Positions 17,803-25,816 of a stretch of 35,768 bases of DNA are shown here, piece after piece. The stretch spans positions 1 to 35,768 of the forward strand of contig VGLJ01000049.1 of assembly GCA_016866775.1 (NCBI GenBank), given 5' to 3'. How positions within the stretch are numbered: position 1 is the first letter of the stretch; every line of letters starts with the position of its first letter. Source of the stretch: Candidatus Rokuibacteriota bacterium. Its GTDB lineage: Bacteria; Methylomirabilota; Methylomirabilia; Rokubacteriales; CSP1-6. Position numbers and translations under genes: made by a program. A model generated the notes under the pieces. The model had not been told where the DNA came from. It saw only the letters and a list, made by a program, of their open reading frames with translations, and did not search any database.

Positions 17803-19604
17803 TGGCGACGGTCCAGTACGAAACCCACGAGCACGACGTGATCGTCATCGGAGCCGGGGGCGCGGGCCTGCGCGCGGCGATCGAAGCGGCGGCGCAGGGC
17901 GTGTCGGTCGGGCTCGTCTGCAAGTCGCTCCTCGGCAAGGCGCACACGGTCATGGCGGAGGGCGGCATCGCGGCCGCGCTCGGCAACGTGTGGCCGGAGG
18001 ACAACTGGCAGGTCCACTTCCGCGACACCATGAAGGGCGGCCGGATGGTGAACAACTGGCGCATGGCGCAGCTCCATGCCCAGGAAGCGCCCGAGCGCGT
18101 GCTCGAGCTCGAGCGCTGGGGCGCGCTCTTCGACCGCACGAAGGACGGGCTCATCTCCCAGCGGGACTTCGGCGGTCATCGCTACGCCCGGCTCGCGCAC
18201 GTCGGCGACCGCACCGGCCTCGAGATGATCCGCACGCTCCAGTACCACGGCATCCACCAGGGGATCGACGTGTACATGGAGTGCAAGATCGAGCGCCTCA
18301 CGAAGGACGGCGACCGGGTCTCGGGCGCCTTCGGTTACTGGCGCAACAGCGGTGAGTTCGTCCTCTTCAAGGCGAAGGCGGTCGTGCTCGCCACCGGCGG
18401 CATCGGCAAGGCGTGGAAGATCACCTCCAACTCCTGGGAGTACACGGGCGACGGGCAGTCGCTGGCGTTGTGGGCCGGCGCCGACCTCATCGACATGGAG
18501 TTCGTGCAGTTCCATCCGACGCACATGGTGTGGCCACCGTCGGTGGCCGGTCTCCTCGTGACCGAAGGGGTGCGCGGCGACGGCGGTACGCTGAAGAACA
18601 AGCAGGGCGAGCGGTTCATGTTCAATCACATCCCCGACCTCTACAAAGGGGAGACCGCCGACAACATCGAAGAAGCCGAGCGCTGGTATACCGACAAGAA
18701 GAACAACCGCCGCACCCCCGACCTGCTGCCGCGGGATATCGTCGCGCGCGCGATCAGGGCCGAGGTCAAGGCGGGACGGGGCAGCCCCCACGGCGGCGTC
18801 TTCCTCGACATCGCCTCGCGGCGGCCTGCCGACTACATCAGGAAACGGCTGCCCTCGATGTACCACCAGTTCAAGGAGCTCGCGGACGTCGACATCACGA
18901 AGGAGCCGATGGAAGTCGGGCCGGCCCAGCACTACGTGATGGGCGGCGTGCGGGTCGATGCCGACAGCACGGCGGCGACGGTGCCTGGATTGTTTGCCGC
19001 CGGCGAGGCGGCGGGCGGGATGCACGGCAGTAACCGGCTCGGCGGCAACTCGCTCTCCGACCTGCTGGTGTTCGGACGGCGCGCGGGTCTGCACGCGGCG
19101 CTCTACGCGAAAAACCTCGGCGGGCGGCTCAACGTCGACGCGGGGCACGTGCAGGCGATCGCGCGCGAGACGCTCGAGCCGTTCAACCGGACGGCCGGGG
19201 AGAACCCCTACGCGATCCAGGCCGACCTGCAGGACACGATGCAGAACCTGGTCGGCATCATCCGCACCGAGGAGGAGCTGAAGGAAGCGCTGAAGAAGAT
19301 CGAGGCGCTGAAGGCCCGCGCGAGGAAGGTCGGCGGCGGCGGGGGGCGCACGTACAACCCGGGCTGGCACACCGCGCTCGACCTCAAGTCGCTGCTGACC
19401 GTCGCCGAGTGCTGCGCGATGGCCGCGCTCGAGCGCAAGGAGAGCCGCGGCGGGCACACGCGCGAGGACCACCCGTACTCGGACGACACGTGGGGGACGG
19501 TCAACGTCGTCCTGAGCCAGCGCGACGGCGTCACCTCGCTCCGGCGCGAGCCGCTGCCCAAGATGCCGGACGAGCTCAAAGCCCTGCTCCAGGAGAGAAC
19601 GTGA
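17802..19604 (+). CDS. sdhA: Succinate dehydrogenase flavoprotein subunit
   Basis: A 600-residue flavoprotein that oxidises succinate to fumarate. FAD motif GAGGAG is at 17-22, and the histidine for covalent FAD is His48 in GKAHTVMAEGG. Substrate residues lie in EFVQFHPTHM (HPTH where most have HPTG), TEGVRGDGGTLKNKQGERFM, GPAQHYVMGGV and GSNRLGGNSLSDLLVFG. After the ERFM motif there is an insertion with NIEEAERWYTDKKNNRRTPDLLPRD, a trait of the actinobacterial Sdh1-like group. It overlaps sdhC and sdhB by one base each. A second, divergent flavoprotein is at 2388. Confidence 0.95.
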   Translation: MATVQYETHEHDVIVIGAGGAGLRAAIEAAAQGVSVGLVCKSLLGKAHTVMAEGGIAAALGNVWPEDNWQVHFRDTMKGGRMVNNWRMAQLHAQEAPERVLELERWGALFDRTKDGLISQRDFGGHRYARLAHVGDRTGLEMIRTLQYHGIHQGIDVYMECKIERLTKDGDRVSGAFGYWRNSGEFVLFKAKAVVLATGGIGKAWKITSNSWEYTGDGQSLALWAGADLIDMEFVQFHPTHMVWPPSVAGLLVTEGVRGDGGTLKNKQGERFMFNHIPDLYKGETADNIEEAERWYTDKKNNRRTPDLLPRDIVARAIRAEVKAGRGSPHGGVFLDIASRRPADYIRKRLPSMYHQFKELADVDITKEPMEVGPAQHYVMGGVRVDADSTAATVPGLFAAGEAAGGMHGSNRLGGNSLSDLLVFGRRAGLHAALYAKNLGGRLNVDAGHVQAIARETLEPFNRTAGENPYAIQADLQDTMQNLVGIIRTEEELKEALKKIEALKARARKVGGGGGRTYNPGWHTALDLKSLLTVAECCAMAALERKESRGGHTREDHPYSDDTWGTVNVVLSQRDGVTSLRREPLPKMPDELKALLQERT

Positions 19605-20362
19605 TGCCGACCTACACCATGCGGGTGTTCCGGGGCGACCCGGGAGGCGGTGAGTTCAAGGACTATCGCGTCGAGACGGGCGAAGGGATGGTCGTCCTCG
19701 ACGTCATCCACCGTATCCAGGCGACGGAGGCGCCCGATCTCGCCTGCCGGTGGAACTGCAAGGCGGGCAAGTGCGGCTCGTGCAGCGCGGAGATCAACGG
19801 CAAGCCGCGGCTCATGTGCATGACGCGCATGAACCTGTTCGAGGAAGGCGAGACGATCAGCGTGGCGCCGATCCGCACGTTCCCGCTCATCCGGGACCTC
19901 GTCACCGACGTCTCCTACAACTACGAGAAGGCCAAGCAGGTCCCGCCGCTCCGCCTCAAGCCGCCGGACCCCGACGGCAAGTACCGCATGATGCAGGAGG
20001 ACGTCGACCGCGCGCAGGAGTTCCACAAGTGCATCGAGTGCTTCCTCTGCCAGGACGTGTGTCACGTCATCCGCGACCACGAGGAGCACAAGCCGAAGTT
20101 CGCGGGCCCGCGCTTCTTCATCAAGATCGCCGGCCTCGCCATGCATCCGCTCGACACGGTGGACCGCACGAAGTGGGTGGGCACGCACGCCGGCGTCGGC
20201 CTCTGCAACATCACCAAGTGCTGCACCGAGGTGTGCCCCGAGCACATCCACATCACCGACAACGGCATCATCCCGATGAAGGAGCGGATGGCCGACAACG
20301 TCGACCCGGTCGTCTGGCTGCTGCGCAAGTTCCGCGGCGCGAAGGGCAAGCAGCCCGCGTGA
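19604..20362 (+). CDS. sdhB: Succinate dehydrogenase iron-sulfur subunit
   Basis: A 252-residue electron-transfer subunit passing electrons from FAD to the membrane subunit. The [2Fe-2S] domain has CRWNCKAGKCGSC with a later Cys in PRLMCMTRM. The C-terminal domain has CIECFLCQDVC and CNITKCCTEVCPEH for the [4Fe-4S] and [3Fe-4S] centres. The ATG sits in GTGATG with the sdhA stop. It is followed by a 139-base gap before sucC. Confidence 0.95.
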   Translation: MPTYTMRVFRGDPGGGEFKDYRVETGEGMVVLDVIHRIQATEAPDLACRWNCKAGKCGSCSAEINGKPRLMCMTRMNLFEEGETISVAPIRTFPLIRDLVTDVSYNYEKAKQVPPLRLKPPDPDGKYRMMQEDVDRAQEFHKCIECFLCQDVCHVIRDHEEHKPKFAGPRFFIKIAGLAMHPLDTVDRTKWVGTHAGVGLCNITKCCTEVCPEHIHITDNGIIPMKERMADNVDPVVWLLRKFRGAKGKQPA

Positions 20363-20501
20363 GCACTGTCTCTCCTCGTACACTCGTGCGGGTGTACGGG
20401 CCCGGCTCCACGAGGCCGCGACGCACGGTAAGCGCTCGGCCTCGCGCTCGATCCGATCAGGCGCACGCTCAGGCCGGCGAAGCTCTCCACGTGAGCCCCG
20501 C
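20363..20501 (+). other. Structured spacer between sdhB and sucC
   Basis: The 139-base spacer has no ORF. It holds two inverted repeats: CGTACAC (20377-20383) with GTGTACG (20392-20398), and CGAGGCC (20411-20417) with GGCCTCG (20438-20444). These may attenuate or protect the transcript between sdh and suc. No clear promoter or strong Shine-Dalgarno precedes sucC. Confidence 0.35.
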
Positions 20502-21668
20502 ATGAAAGTTCACGAGTACCAGGCGAAGGCGCTGCTGCGCGAGTTCGGCGTCGCGGTGCCGAAAGGCGACGTCGCCGACACGCCGGCGCAGGCGAAGGAG
20601 ATCGCCCAGCGATTGGGCGGTCGAACGGTCGTCAAGGCGCAGGTGCACGCCGGCGGGCGCGGGAAGGGCGGCGGCATCAAGCTCGCCGACGATCCCGCGG
20701 GCGCGGAGGCCGCGGCGAAGCAGATCCTCGGGATGATGCTGAAGACGCCGCAGACGCCGCCCGAGGGCATCAAGGTCCGCACGGTCCTCGTGGAGGAAGC
20801 CTCGGCGATCGATCGCGAGCTCTACCTCTCGATGACGCTCGACCGGGGCCGCAGCACGCACGTCGTGATGGCGTCGCAGGCCGGCGGGATGGACATCGAG
20901 GACGTCGCCGCGAAGACGCCGGAGAAGATCGTGCGCGAGTGGACGCACCCGGCGATCGGGCTCACCGACTTCCAGGCGCGACGGCTCGCGTTCGGGCTCG
21001 GCCTCGCGGGGGACCAGTTCAGGCAGGGCGTGGCGCTGATCAAGGCGCTGTTCGCGCTCTACCTCGCGAAGGACTGCTCGCTCGCCGAGATCAACCCCCT
21101 CGTGGTGACGAAAGACGGCCGCGTGTTCGCGCTGGACGCCAAGCTGAACTTCGACGACAACGCGCTCTTCCGCCACAAGGAGCTGGTCGAGCTGCGCGAC
21201 GTCCACGAGGAAGACCCGCTCGACGTCGAGGCCTCGAAGTACGGCCTGAACTACATCAAGCTCGACGGCAACGTCGGCTGCATGGTGAACGGCGCCGGCC
21301 TCGCGATGGCGACGATGGACATCGTGAAGATCGCGGGCGGCGAGCCGGCGAATTTTCTCGACGTGGGCGGCGGCGCGTCGCCCGAGCAGATCGAGAACGC
21401 GTTCCGGATCATCTCGTCCGACCCGAGCGTCAAGGCGATCTTCATCAACGTGTTCGGCGGCATCCTCCGCGTGGACCGCCTCGCGGAGGGGATCATCGCG
21501 GCGGTGAGGAAGCTCGGGCTCACGCTCCCCGTCGTGCTCCGCGCCGAAGGCACGAACGTCGAACTCGGTAAGAAGATGTTGGCCGAGTCGGGTTTGGCTC
21601 TCACGATGGCCGACGACATGGGCGACGGCGCGCGAAAAGCCGTGGCTTTCGCCAAAGGGCAAAAGTGA
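20502..21668 (+). CDS. sucC: Succinyl-CoA synthetase beta subunit (ADP-forming type)
   Basis: The 388-residue beta subunit pairs with SucD to convert succinyl-CoA to succinate with nucleotide phosphorylation. The ATP-grasp domain opens with MKVHEYQAKALLREFGVAVP and has VVKAQVHAGGRGKGGGIKLA. Metal and phosphate residues are seen in AEINPLVV and LDAKLNFDDNA. The C-terminal CoA-ligase part has NYIKLDGNVGCMVNGAGLAM and INVFGGILRVDRLAEGI. Length and text are normal for the family. It is separated from sucD by a G-rich hairpin repeat rather than the usual overlap. Confidence 0.96.
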   Translation: MKVHEYQAKALLREFGVAVPKGDVADTPAQAKEIAQRLGGRTVVKAQVHAGGRGKGGGIKLADDPAGAEAAAKQILGMMLKTPQTPPEGIKVRTVLVEEASAIDRELYLSMTLDRGRSTHVVMASQAGGMDIEDVAAKTPEKIVREWTHPAIGLTDFQARRLAFGLGLAGDQFRQGVALIKALFALYLAKDCSLAEINPLVVTKDGRVFALDAKLNFDDNALFRHKELVELRDVHEEDPLDVEASKYGLNYIKLDGNVGCMVNGAGLAMATMDIVKIAGGEPANFLDVGGGASPEQIENAFRIISSDPSVKAIFINVFGGILRVDRLAEGIIAAVRKLGLTLPVVLRAEGTNVELGKKMLAESGLALTMADDMGDGARKAVAFAKGQK

Positions 21669-21679
21669 TACGCCGCGCC

Positions 21680-21788
21680 GTTCGAGCGCCGGCTCCGCCG
21701 GCGCAATTGGTGCTGCCGGGGGGAGGCAGGGAGGAGCGCGCGCCCGCGCGCGACGACCGTCGGAAGGGGGGCGAAGCCCCCCTCCGAG
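21680..21788 (+). repeat. G-rich hairpin repeat, family B, copy 2
   Basis: Second copy of the element at 14012-14116, here filling the sucC-sucD gap. It has the hairpin GCGCCGGC-tcc-GCCGGCGC near the left end and AGGGGGGC-gaa-GCCCCCCT at the right, and ends 7 bases before the sucD ATG. It lies inside an operon, so it must be transcribed and could slow polymerase or shield the upstream mRNA. Confidence 0.75.
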
Positions 21789-21795
21789 GTAAGCC

Positions 21796-22668
21796 ATGAG
21801 CATCCTCGTCACCAAGGACACGCGCGTGGTGGTCCAGGGGATCACCGGCAAGGAAGGCGCGTTTCACGCGGCGCGGTGCAAGGAGTACGGCACCAGGATC
21901 GTCGGCGGCGTCACGCCGGGCAAGGGCGGCACCACGCACGAGGGCTTCCCGGTGTGGAACACGGTCGAGGAGTCGGTGACGAAGGAAGGCGCGGACTGCG
22001 CGCTCATCTTCGTCCCGCCGCTCGCGGCGGCGGACGCGATCATGGAAGCGGCCGCCGCCGGCGTGCCCCTCGTCATCTGCATCACCGAAGGCATTCCCGT
22101 CACCGACATGGTGCGGGCGAAGCACTTCGTGCTCGGGACGAAGAGCCGGCTCGTCGGCCCGAACTGCCCCGGCGTGATCACGCCCGATGAAGCGAAGATC
22201 GGCATCATGCCCGGCCACATCCACAAGCGCGGCAACGTCGGCGTCGTCTCCCGCAGCGGAACGCTGACCTATGAAGTCGTCGGCCAGCTCACGAAGCGCG
22301 GGATCGGCCAGTCGAGCTGCGTGGGCATCGGCGGCGACCCGGTGAACGGCACGAGCTTCATCGACGTCCTGCAGCTGTTCAACCAGGATCCCAAGACGCG
22401 TGCGATGATGATGATCGGCGAGATCGGCGGGACCGCCGAAGAAGAGGCCGCGGGCTACATCAAGGCGAACGTGCGGAAGCCCGTCGTCGCGTTCATCTGC
22501 GGGCAGACGGCGCCGCCCGGCCGTCGCATGGGCCACGCGGGCGCGATCATCGCCGGCGGCAAGGGCACCGCGGCCGAGAAGATGAAGGCGCTCGAGGCCG
22601 CGGGCGCGACGCTGGTGAAGAGCCCGGCCGACATGGGGGCGACCGTCGCGCGAGTCATCGGCGCGTGA
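21796..22668 (+). CDS. sucD: Succinyl-CoA synthetase alpha subunit
   Basis: The 290-residue alpha subunit binds CoA and carries the phosphohistidine. The CoA-binding Rossmann start is [35 protein letters not shown] follows, then [22 protein letters not shown] and [10 protein letters not shown]. The phosphorylated His lies in [11 protein letters not shown]. The ATG follows the repeat by 7 bases, with AGGTAAG as a weak Shine-Dalgarno. Its stop lies 11 bases before the ndk ATG. Confidence 0.96.
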   Translation: MSILVTKDTRVVVQGITGKEGAFHAARCKEYGTRIVGGVTPGKGGTTHEGFPVWNTVEESVTKEGADCALIFVPPLAAADAIMEAAAAGVPLVICITEGIPVTDMVRAKHFVLGTKSRLVGPNCPGVITPDEAKIGIMPGHIHKRGNVGVVSRSGTLTYEVVGQLTKRGIGQSSCVGIGGDPVNGTSFIDVLQLFNQDPKTRAMMMIGEIGGTAEEEAAGYIKANVRKPVVAFICGQTAPPGRRMGHAGAIIAGGKGTAAEKMKALEAAGATLVKSPADMGATVARVIGA

Positions 22669-22679
22669 AAGGGAGGGGC

Positions 22680-23102
22680 ATGAAGCAGCGCACGCTGGCG
22701 ATCATCAAGCCCGACGCGGTCGCGAAGGGCGTGGCGGGCAAGATCATGGCGCGGATCGAGGAGGGCGGCTTCACCATCCTCGCCGCGAAGCTGATCCACA
22801 TGACGGACGCGCAGGCGCGCGGCTTCTACATCGTCCACAAGGACAAGCCCTTCTACGCGAGCCTCTGCAGCTTCATGACCCAGGGACCGTGCATTCCCAT
22901 GGTCCTCGAGGGCGACAACGCCATCGCGCGCTGGCGTGACCTCATGGGCGCGACGAATCCCGCCAACGCCGCCGCGGGCACCATCCGCAAGGACTTCGCC
23001 TCGTCGATCGAGGCCAACGCGGTGCACGGCTCCGACGCGCCCGAGACCGCGGCCTTCGAGATCCCGTACTTCTTCGCGAGCCTCGAGATCCACCCGCGCT
23101 GA
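22680..23102 (+). CDS. ndk: Nucleoside diphosphate kinase
   Basis: A 140-residue NDK that exchanges phosphate between nucleoside tri- and diphosphates. It starts [17 protein letters not shown], and the catalytic His is in [32 protein letters not shown] is the usual nucleotide-binding stretch. ATG 22680 is chosen over an in-frame GTG at 22665 because GGGAGGGG lies directly before it. Location after sucD fits passing the phosphoryl group from the succinyl-CoA synthetase product to other nucleotides. Confidence 0.96.
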   Translation: MKQRTLAIIKPDAVAKGVAGKIMARIEEGGFTILAAKLIHMTDAQARGFYIVHKDKPFYASLCSFMTQGPCIPMVLEGDNAIARWRDLMGATNPANAAAGTIRKDFASSIEANAVHGSDAPETAAFEIPYFFASLEIHPR

Positions 23103-23179
23103 GCGGCTCGGCCCCGGGCGCGGACGACTTCGCGGCGCCGCTCGGCCGGCGCGAGCGCCTCTCCACCCTCGCGGCCCTC

Positions 23180-23632
23180 GTGCTCGTGGTCGGCGGCACG
23201 CTCGTCCTCGGCTTCGTGATGACCGTCCGCACCGCCGACATCCGGTGGCTCTTTCTGAGCCTGCCCTTCGTGGTCATGCTCTGGGTCGCCGCGCGCTTCG
23301 CGCCGACCGGCTACCGGATCGGCCCCGACGGCGTCCACGTGGAGCGGCGGGTGGGCCGAAAGGTCATTCCCTATCGGGACATCCGGGCCGTCGACCGCGT
23401 CGTCCGCTCCGTCAAAGGTCTCACCTTCGCCGGCTCGAACGGGCTGTTCGGACGGTTCGGCTCGTTCTGGAGCCCCCGGCTCGGCTTCTACCGGCTCTTC
23501 CTCACCAACACCGACGCCGTCGTCTGGCTGAGCACCGGGCAGGGCTGGGTCGCGCTCTCGCCGGACCGGCCCGAGGAGTTCTGCGCGCGGCTCGCCGCGC
23601 GGCTGCCTGACCAGAATCGACCGCCAGCCTGA
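23180..23632 (+). CDS. PH-domain-like membrane protein of unknown function
   Basis: 150 residues from GTG 23180. Two hydrophobic helices (about 1-14 and 23-41) are followed by a soluble beta-rich part: GYRIGPDGVHVERRVGRKVIPYRDIRAVDRV and FYRLFLTNTDAVVWLSTGQG. This resembles bacterial PH-like domains that follow membrane helices. The frame is open upstream to the ndk stop, and a start at CTG 23099 would complete the first helix (LSTLAALVLVVGG) and overlap ndk. The true start is therefore uncertain. Function unknown. Confidence 0.6.
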   Translation: MLVVGGTLVLGFVMTVRTADIRWLFLSLPFVVMLWVAARFAPTGYRIGPDGVHVERRVGRKVIPYRDIRAVDRVVRSVKGLTFAGSNGLFGRFGSFWSPRLGFYRLFLTNTDAVVWLSTGQGWVALSPDRPEEFCARLAARLPDQNRPPA

Positions 23633-23671
23633 CACGTGTGCGCCGTGGTGACACCGCGCCACGCGTGATCG

Positions 23672-23686
23672 CCGCGAGAATCGCGG
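23672..23686 (+). terminator. Small hairpin after the PH-like gene
   Basis: CCGCGA (23672-23677) pairs with TCGCGG (23681-23686) around GAA. It lies between the PH-like gene and the response-regulator gene. No T-tract follows, so termination is only a weak suggestion. Confidence 0.25.
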
Positions 23687-23725
23687 GGTCCGCGTGTGGC
23701 ATTCCTCGTGCTCTCAGCGCACGAC

Positions 23726-24400
23726 ATGGCGCCCACCACCCCCGCGACCACGATCGTCGTCGTCGACGACTATGCCGACACCCGGTCCCTGATGACCTTC
23801 CTGCTCCGCGCGGAGGGCTTCGTCGTCCGGGAGGCGGCCAACGGCGGGGAGGCGCTGGCGGCGGCCGCCGAGCAGCCGAGTCTGATGATCCTGGACGTCA
23901 ACCTTCCCGACATCGACGGCTTCGAGGTCTGCCGGCGGCTGAAGGCCGCGCCGGAGACGGCGGGGATCACGGTCCTGCAGGTCTCGGCCGCCTACCGTGA
24001 CACCGGCCACCGGGTGCGGGCGCTCAACGGCGGCGCCGACGCCTATCTGACGCTGCCCGTCGACCGCCAGGAACTGCTCGCGACCGTGCGCGCGCTCTTG
24101 CGGATCCGTCGCGCCGAGGCGGAGACCGCGAGCCTGCGCGCGGTCACGCAGCTCGCGAACGCGGCCGGGCACGAGATCAACAACCCGCCGTCGGTCATCA
24201 CCGGGCACCTGCACTTCCTCGCCAAGAATCCCGCGGCGCCCGAGGAGCGGATCGTGCAGATGGGGGAGGCCGCGAACCGGATCCGCGAGATCGTGCTGCA
24301 GATGCTCCACGTCACCCGCGTCGAGCTCGCGAAGCAGCACCGCGACCTGCCGGAGATGCTCGACCTCGAGCGGTCGAGCCGCGAGCGCCGCGCCAGCTAG
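23726..24400 (+). CDS. Receiver-DHp protein lacking an ATPase domain
   Basis: 224 residues. Residues 10-120 form a receiver domain: acidic pair in IVVVDDYADTR, phosphoacceptor Asp in LMILDVNLPDIDGFEVCRRL, Ser in LQVSA. The conserved Lys near the end is replaced by Leu (AYLTLPVDRQ instead of LTKP). A coiled linker (RRAEAETASLRAV) leads to a histidine-kinase dimerisation helix with the H-box AGHEINNPPSVITGHLHFL (usually HEINNPL) and a second helix. The protein ends at about 224, with no N, G1, F or G2 boxes of the kinase ATPase domain. It could be a phosphotransfer or dimer-based regulator, or a truncated hybrid kinase. ATG 23726 is preferred over GTG 23696. Confidence 0.7.
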   Translation: MAPTTPATTIVVVDDYADTRSLMTFLLRAEGFVVREAANGGEALAAAAEQPSLMILDVNLPDIDGFEVCRRLKAAPETAGITVLQVSAAYRDTGHRVRALNGGADAYLTLPVDRQELLATVRALLRIRRAEAETASLRAVTQLANAAGHEINNPPSVITGHLHFLAKNPAAPEERIVQMGEAANRIREIVLQMLHVTRVELAKQHRDLPEMLDLERSSRERRAS

Positions 24401-24873
24401 GTACGGCTCCGCCGCCGGGTCGAGGTCGTGGAAGGCCGCGTCCGCCTGAACGCCCAGCGCGTCGTCGACGTCCGACGCCGTCACGCGATCCGCGTGGAGG
24501 ACGACCTTCTCGACGAACGCCATCATGGCGCGTTCGTGCGGCTCGAGCGGGACCCCGGCGCGCCGGTCATGATCGCCGTCACGGTCGGCGCGTCGAACAC
24601 CCTGGTCACGAGCACGCTGCCGTGCGCCAGCGAGCAGTAGGAGCTGCGGAGCGCGCGGGCGGCGGCGAGCGTGGCGAGCTCGTAGGTCCGCACGGGAAGG
24701 TTGCCCTGAATCGACTGGAGCAGCGCCACCCAGCCCTGCAGCACGCCGGGCCTCAGGCTGAACGCCTGCGCCCAATTCGGCACGTAGCCGAAACGGGCGC
24801 GCGCCTGCTCGTACATCTCGCGCACCCGGCCCTCCGCGTCCGCCGGAGGGGTCGTGCGAATGAAGCCCGCCAT
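24401..24873 (-). pseudogene. Decayed carboxymuconolactone decarboxylase/AhpD-like gene
   Basis: From ATG 24873 (with GCAGGAGG upstream) the reading is normal for an AhpD-like peroxidase: FGYVPNWAQAFSLRPGVLQGW, YELATLAAARALRSSYCSLAHG. The first Cys of the usual CxxC is Ser (S-S-Y-C). Near 24560 the frame is lost. The family text continues one frame over (EPHERAMMAFVEKVVLHADRVTASDVD) and then jumps to DALGVQADAAFHDLDP, skipping about 30 residues normally found between. So there is a frameshift and an internal deletion. The end abuts the convergent receiver gene. Confidence 0.7.
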
Positions 24874-24937
24874 CGCTGTACCTCCTGCGAGGAATGATAT
24901 AAGGCTCTGACGCGCGACGGCGCGGGGAGGGGCGCCT

Positions 24938-25810
24938 CTGGATACCGTCCTGCAGCTGGTCCTGAACGGCCTCGCCGTGGGCTGCATCTACGGCCTGGTC
25001 GCCCTCGGCTTCGTCCTCATCTACAAGGCCACCGAGCTCGTGAACTTCGCGCAGGGCGACCTCCTCATGCTCGGCGCCTTCGTCTGCTACATGTTCGTGA
25101 TCTGGTACGGCGTCGGCTACTGGGCGGCGTTCGCGCTCGCCATCGCGATCGTCGCGCTGTTCGGCGCCGCGCTCGACGCCTCGGTGCTCCGGCGCGTGAT
25201 CGGTCAGCCCCAGTTCGCGGTCGTCATGCTGACGATCGGGCTCGGCGCGATCTTCCGCGCCTTCGCGTCGATGACCTGGGGCTCCGAGATCTACACGCTG
25301 CCCACGCCGTTCAGCGCGAAGGCGACGCGCGTCGGCGGCGTCACCATCAGCCACGAATACGTGTCGATCATCGTCGGCACCGTCATCCTCTGCGCGGTGC
25401 TCTACGCGTTCTTCACGTACACGCGCGTCGGCGTCGCCATGCAGGCGGCCTCGCAGAACCAGCTCGCCGCGTACTACATGGGCATTCCGGTCAAGCGGAT
25501 GTTCTCCTTGATCTGGGCGATCTCCGCGGGCGTCGCGGCCATCGCCGGTGTCCTGCTCGCGCCGGTCTCGCTCATCGACATCAACCTCGGCTTCATCGGC
25601 CTGAAGGCGTTCGCCGCCGCCGTGCTCGGCGGGTTCGGCTCGATCCCGGGCTCGCTCGTGGGCGGCATCACCATCGGCTTGATCGAGCTCTTCGCGGGCG
25701 CCTATCTGCCGCACGGCTTCAAGGACGTGGCGGCGTACGTCGTGCTCCTCGCCGTGCTCGCCATCCGGCCGCAGGGCATGTTCGGCACCGTCGGCCGCAA
25801 GAAGGTCTGA
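24938..25810 (+). CDS. livH: Branched-chain amino acid-type ABC transporter permease (LivH-like)
   Basis: 290 residues with about eight hydrophobic helices. The family begins (M)DTxLQxxLNGLxxGxIYxLVALG, and the matching text here (DTVLQLVLNGLAVGCIYGLVALG) starts at CTG 24938, which is preceded by GGGGAGGGG. The first canonical start, GTG 24977, would remove half of helix 1, so a CTG start is proposed. Further landmarks are IYKATELVNFAQGDLLMLGAF and the C-terminal AFAAAVLGGFGSIPGSLVGG. A TATAAG at 24898-24903 could be the -10 element; no matching -35 is clear. It forms the transmembrane pore with LivM, 6 bases downstream. Confidence 0.9.
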   Translation: MDTVLQLVLNGLAVGCIYGLVALGFVLIYKATELVNFAQGDLLMLGAFVCYMFVIWYGVGYWAAFALAIAIVALFGAALDASVLRRVIGQPQFAVVMLTIGLGAIFRAFASMTWGSEIYTLPTPFSAKATRVGGVTISHEYVSIIVGTVILCAVLYAFFTYTRVGVAMQAASQNQLAAYYMGIPVKRMFSLIWAISAGVAAIAGVLLAPVSLIDINLGFIGLKAFAAAVLGGFGSIPGSLVGGITIGLIELFAGAYLPHGFKDVAAYVVLLAVLAIRPQGMFGTVGRKKV

Positions 25811-25816
25811 GGCCGG

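Noticed and set aside
24523-24525. Stop in the AhpD-like gene (TGA on the minus strand) as a second selenocysteine site
   Set aside because: Family text continues in a different frame after about 24560, so the stop is simply met after a frameshift; it is not at a redox position.
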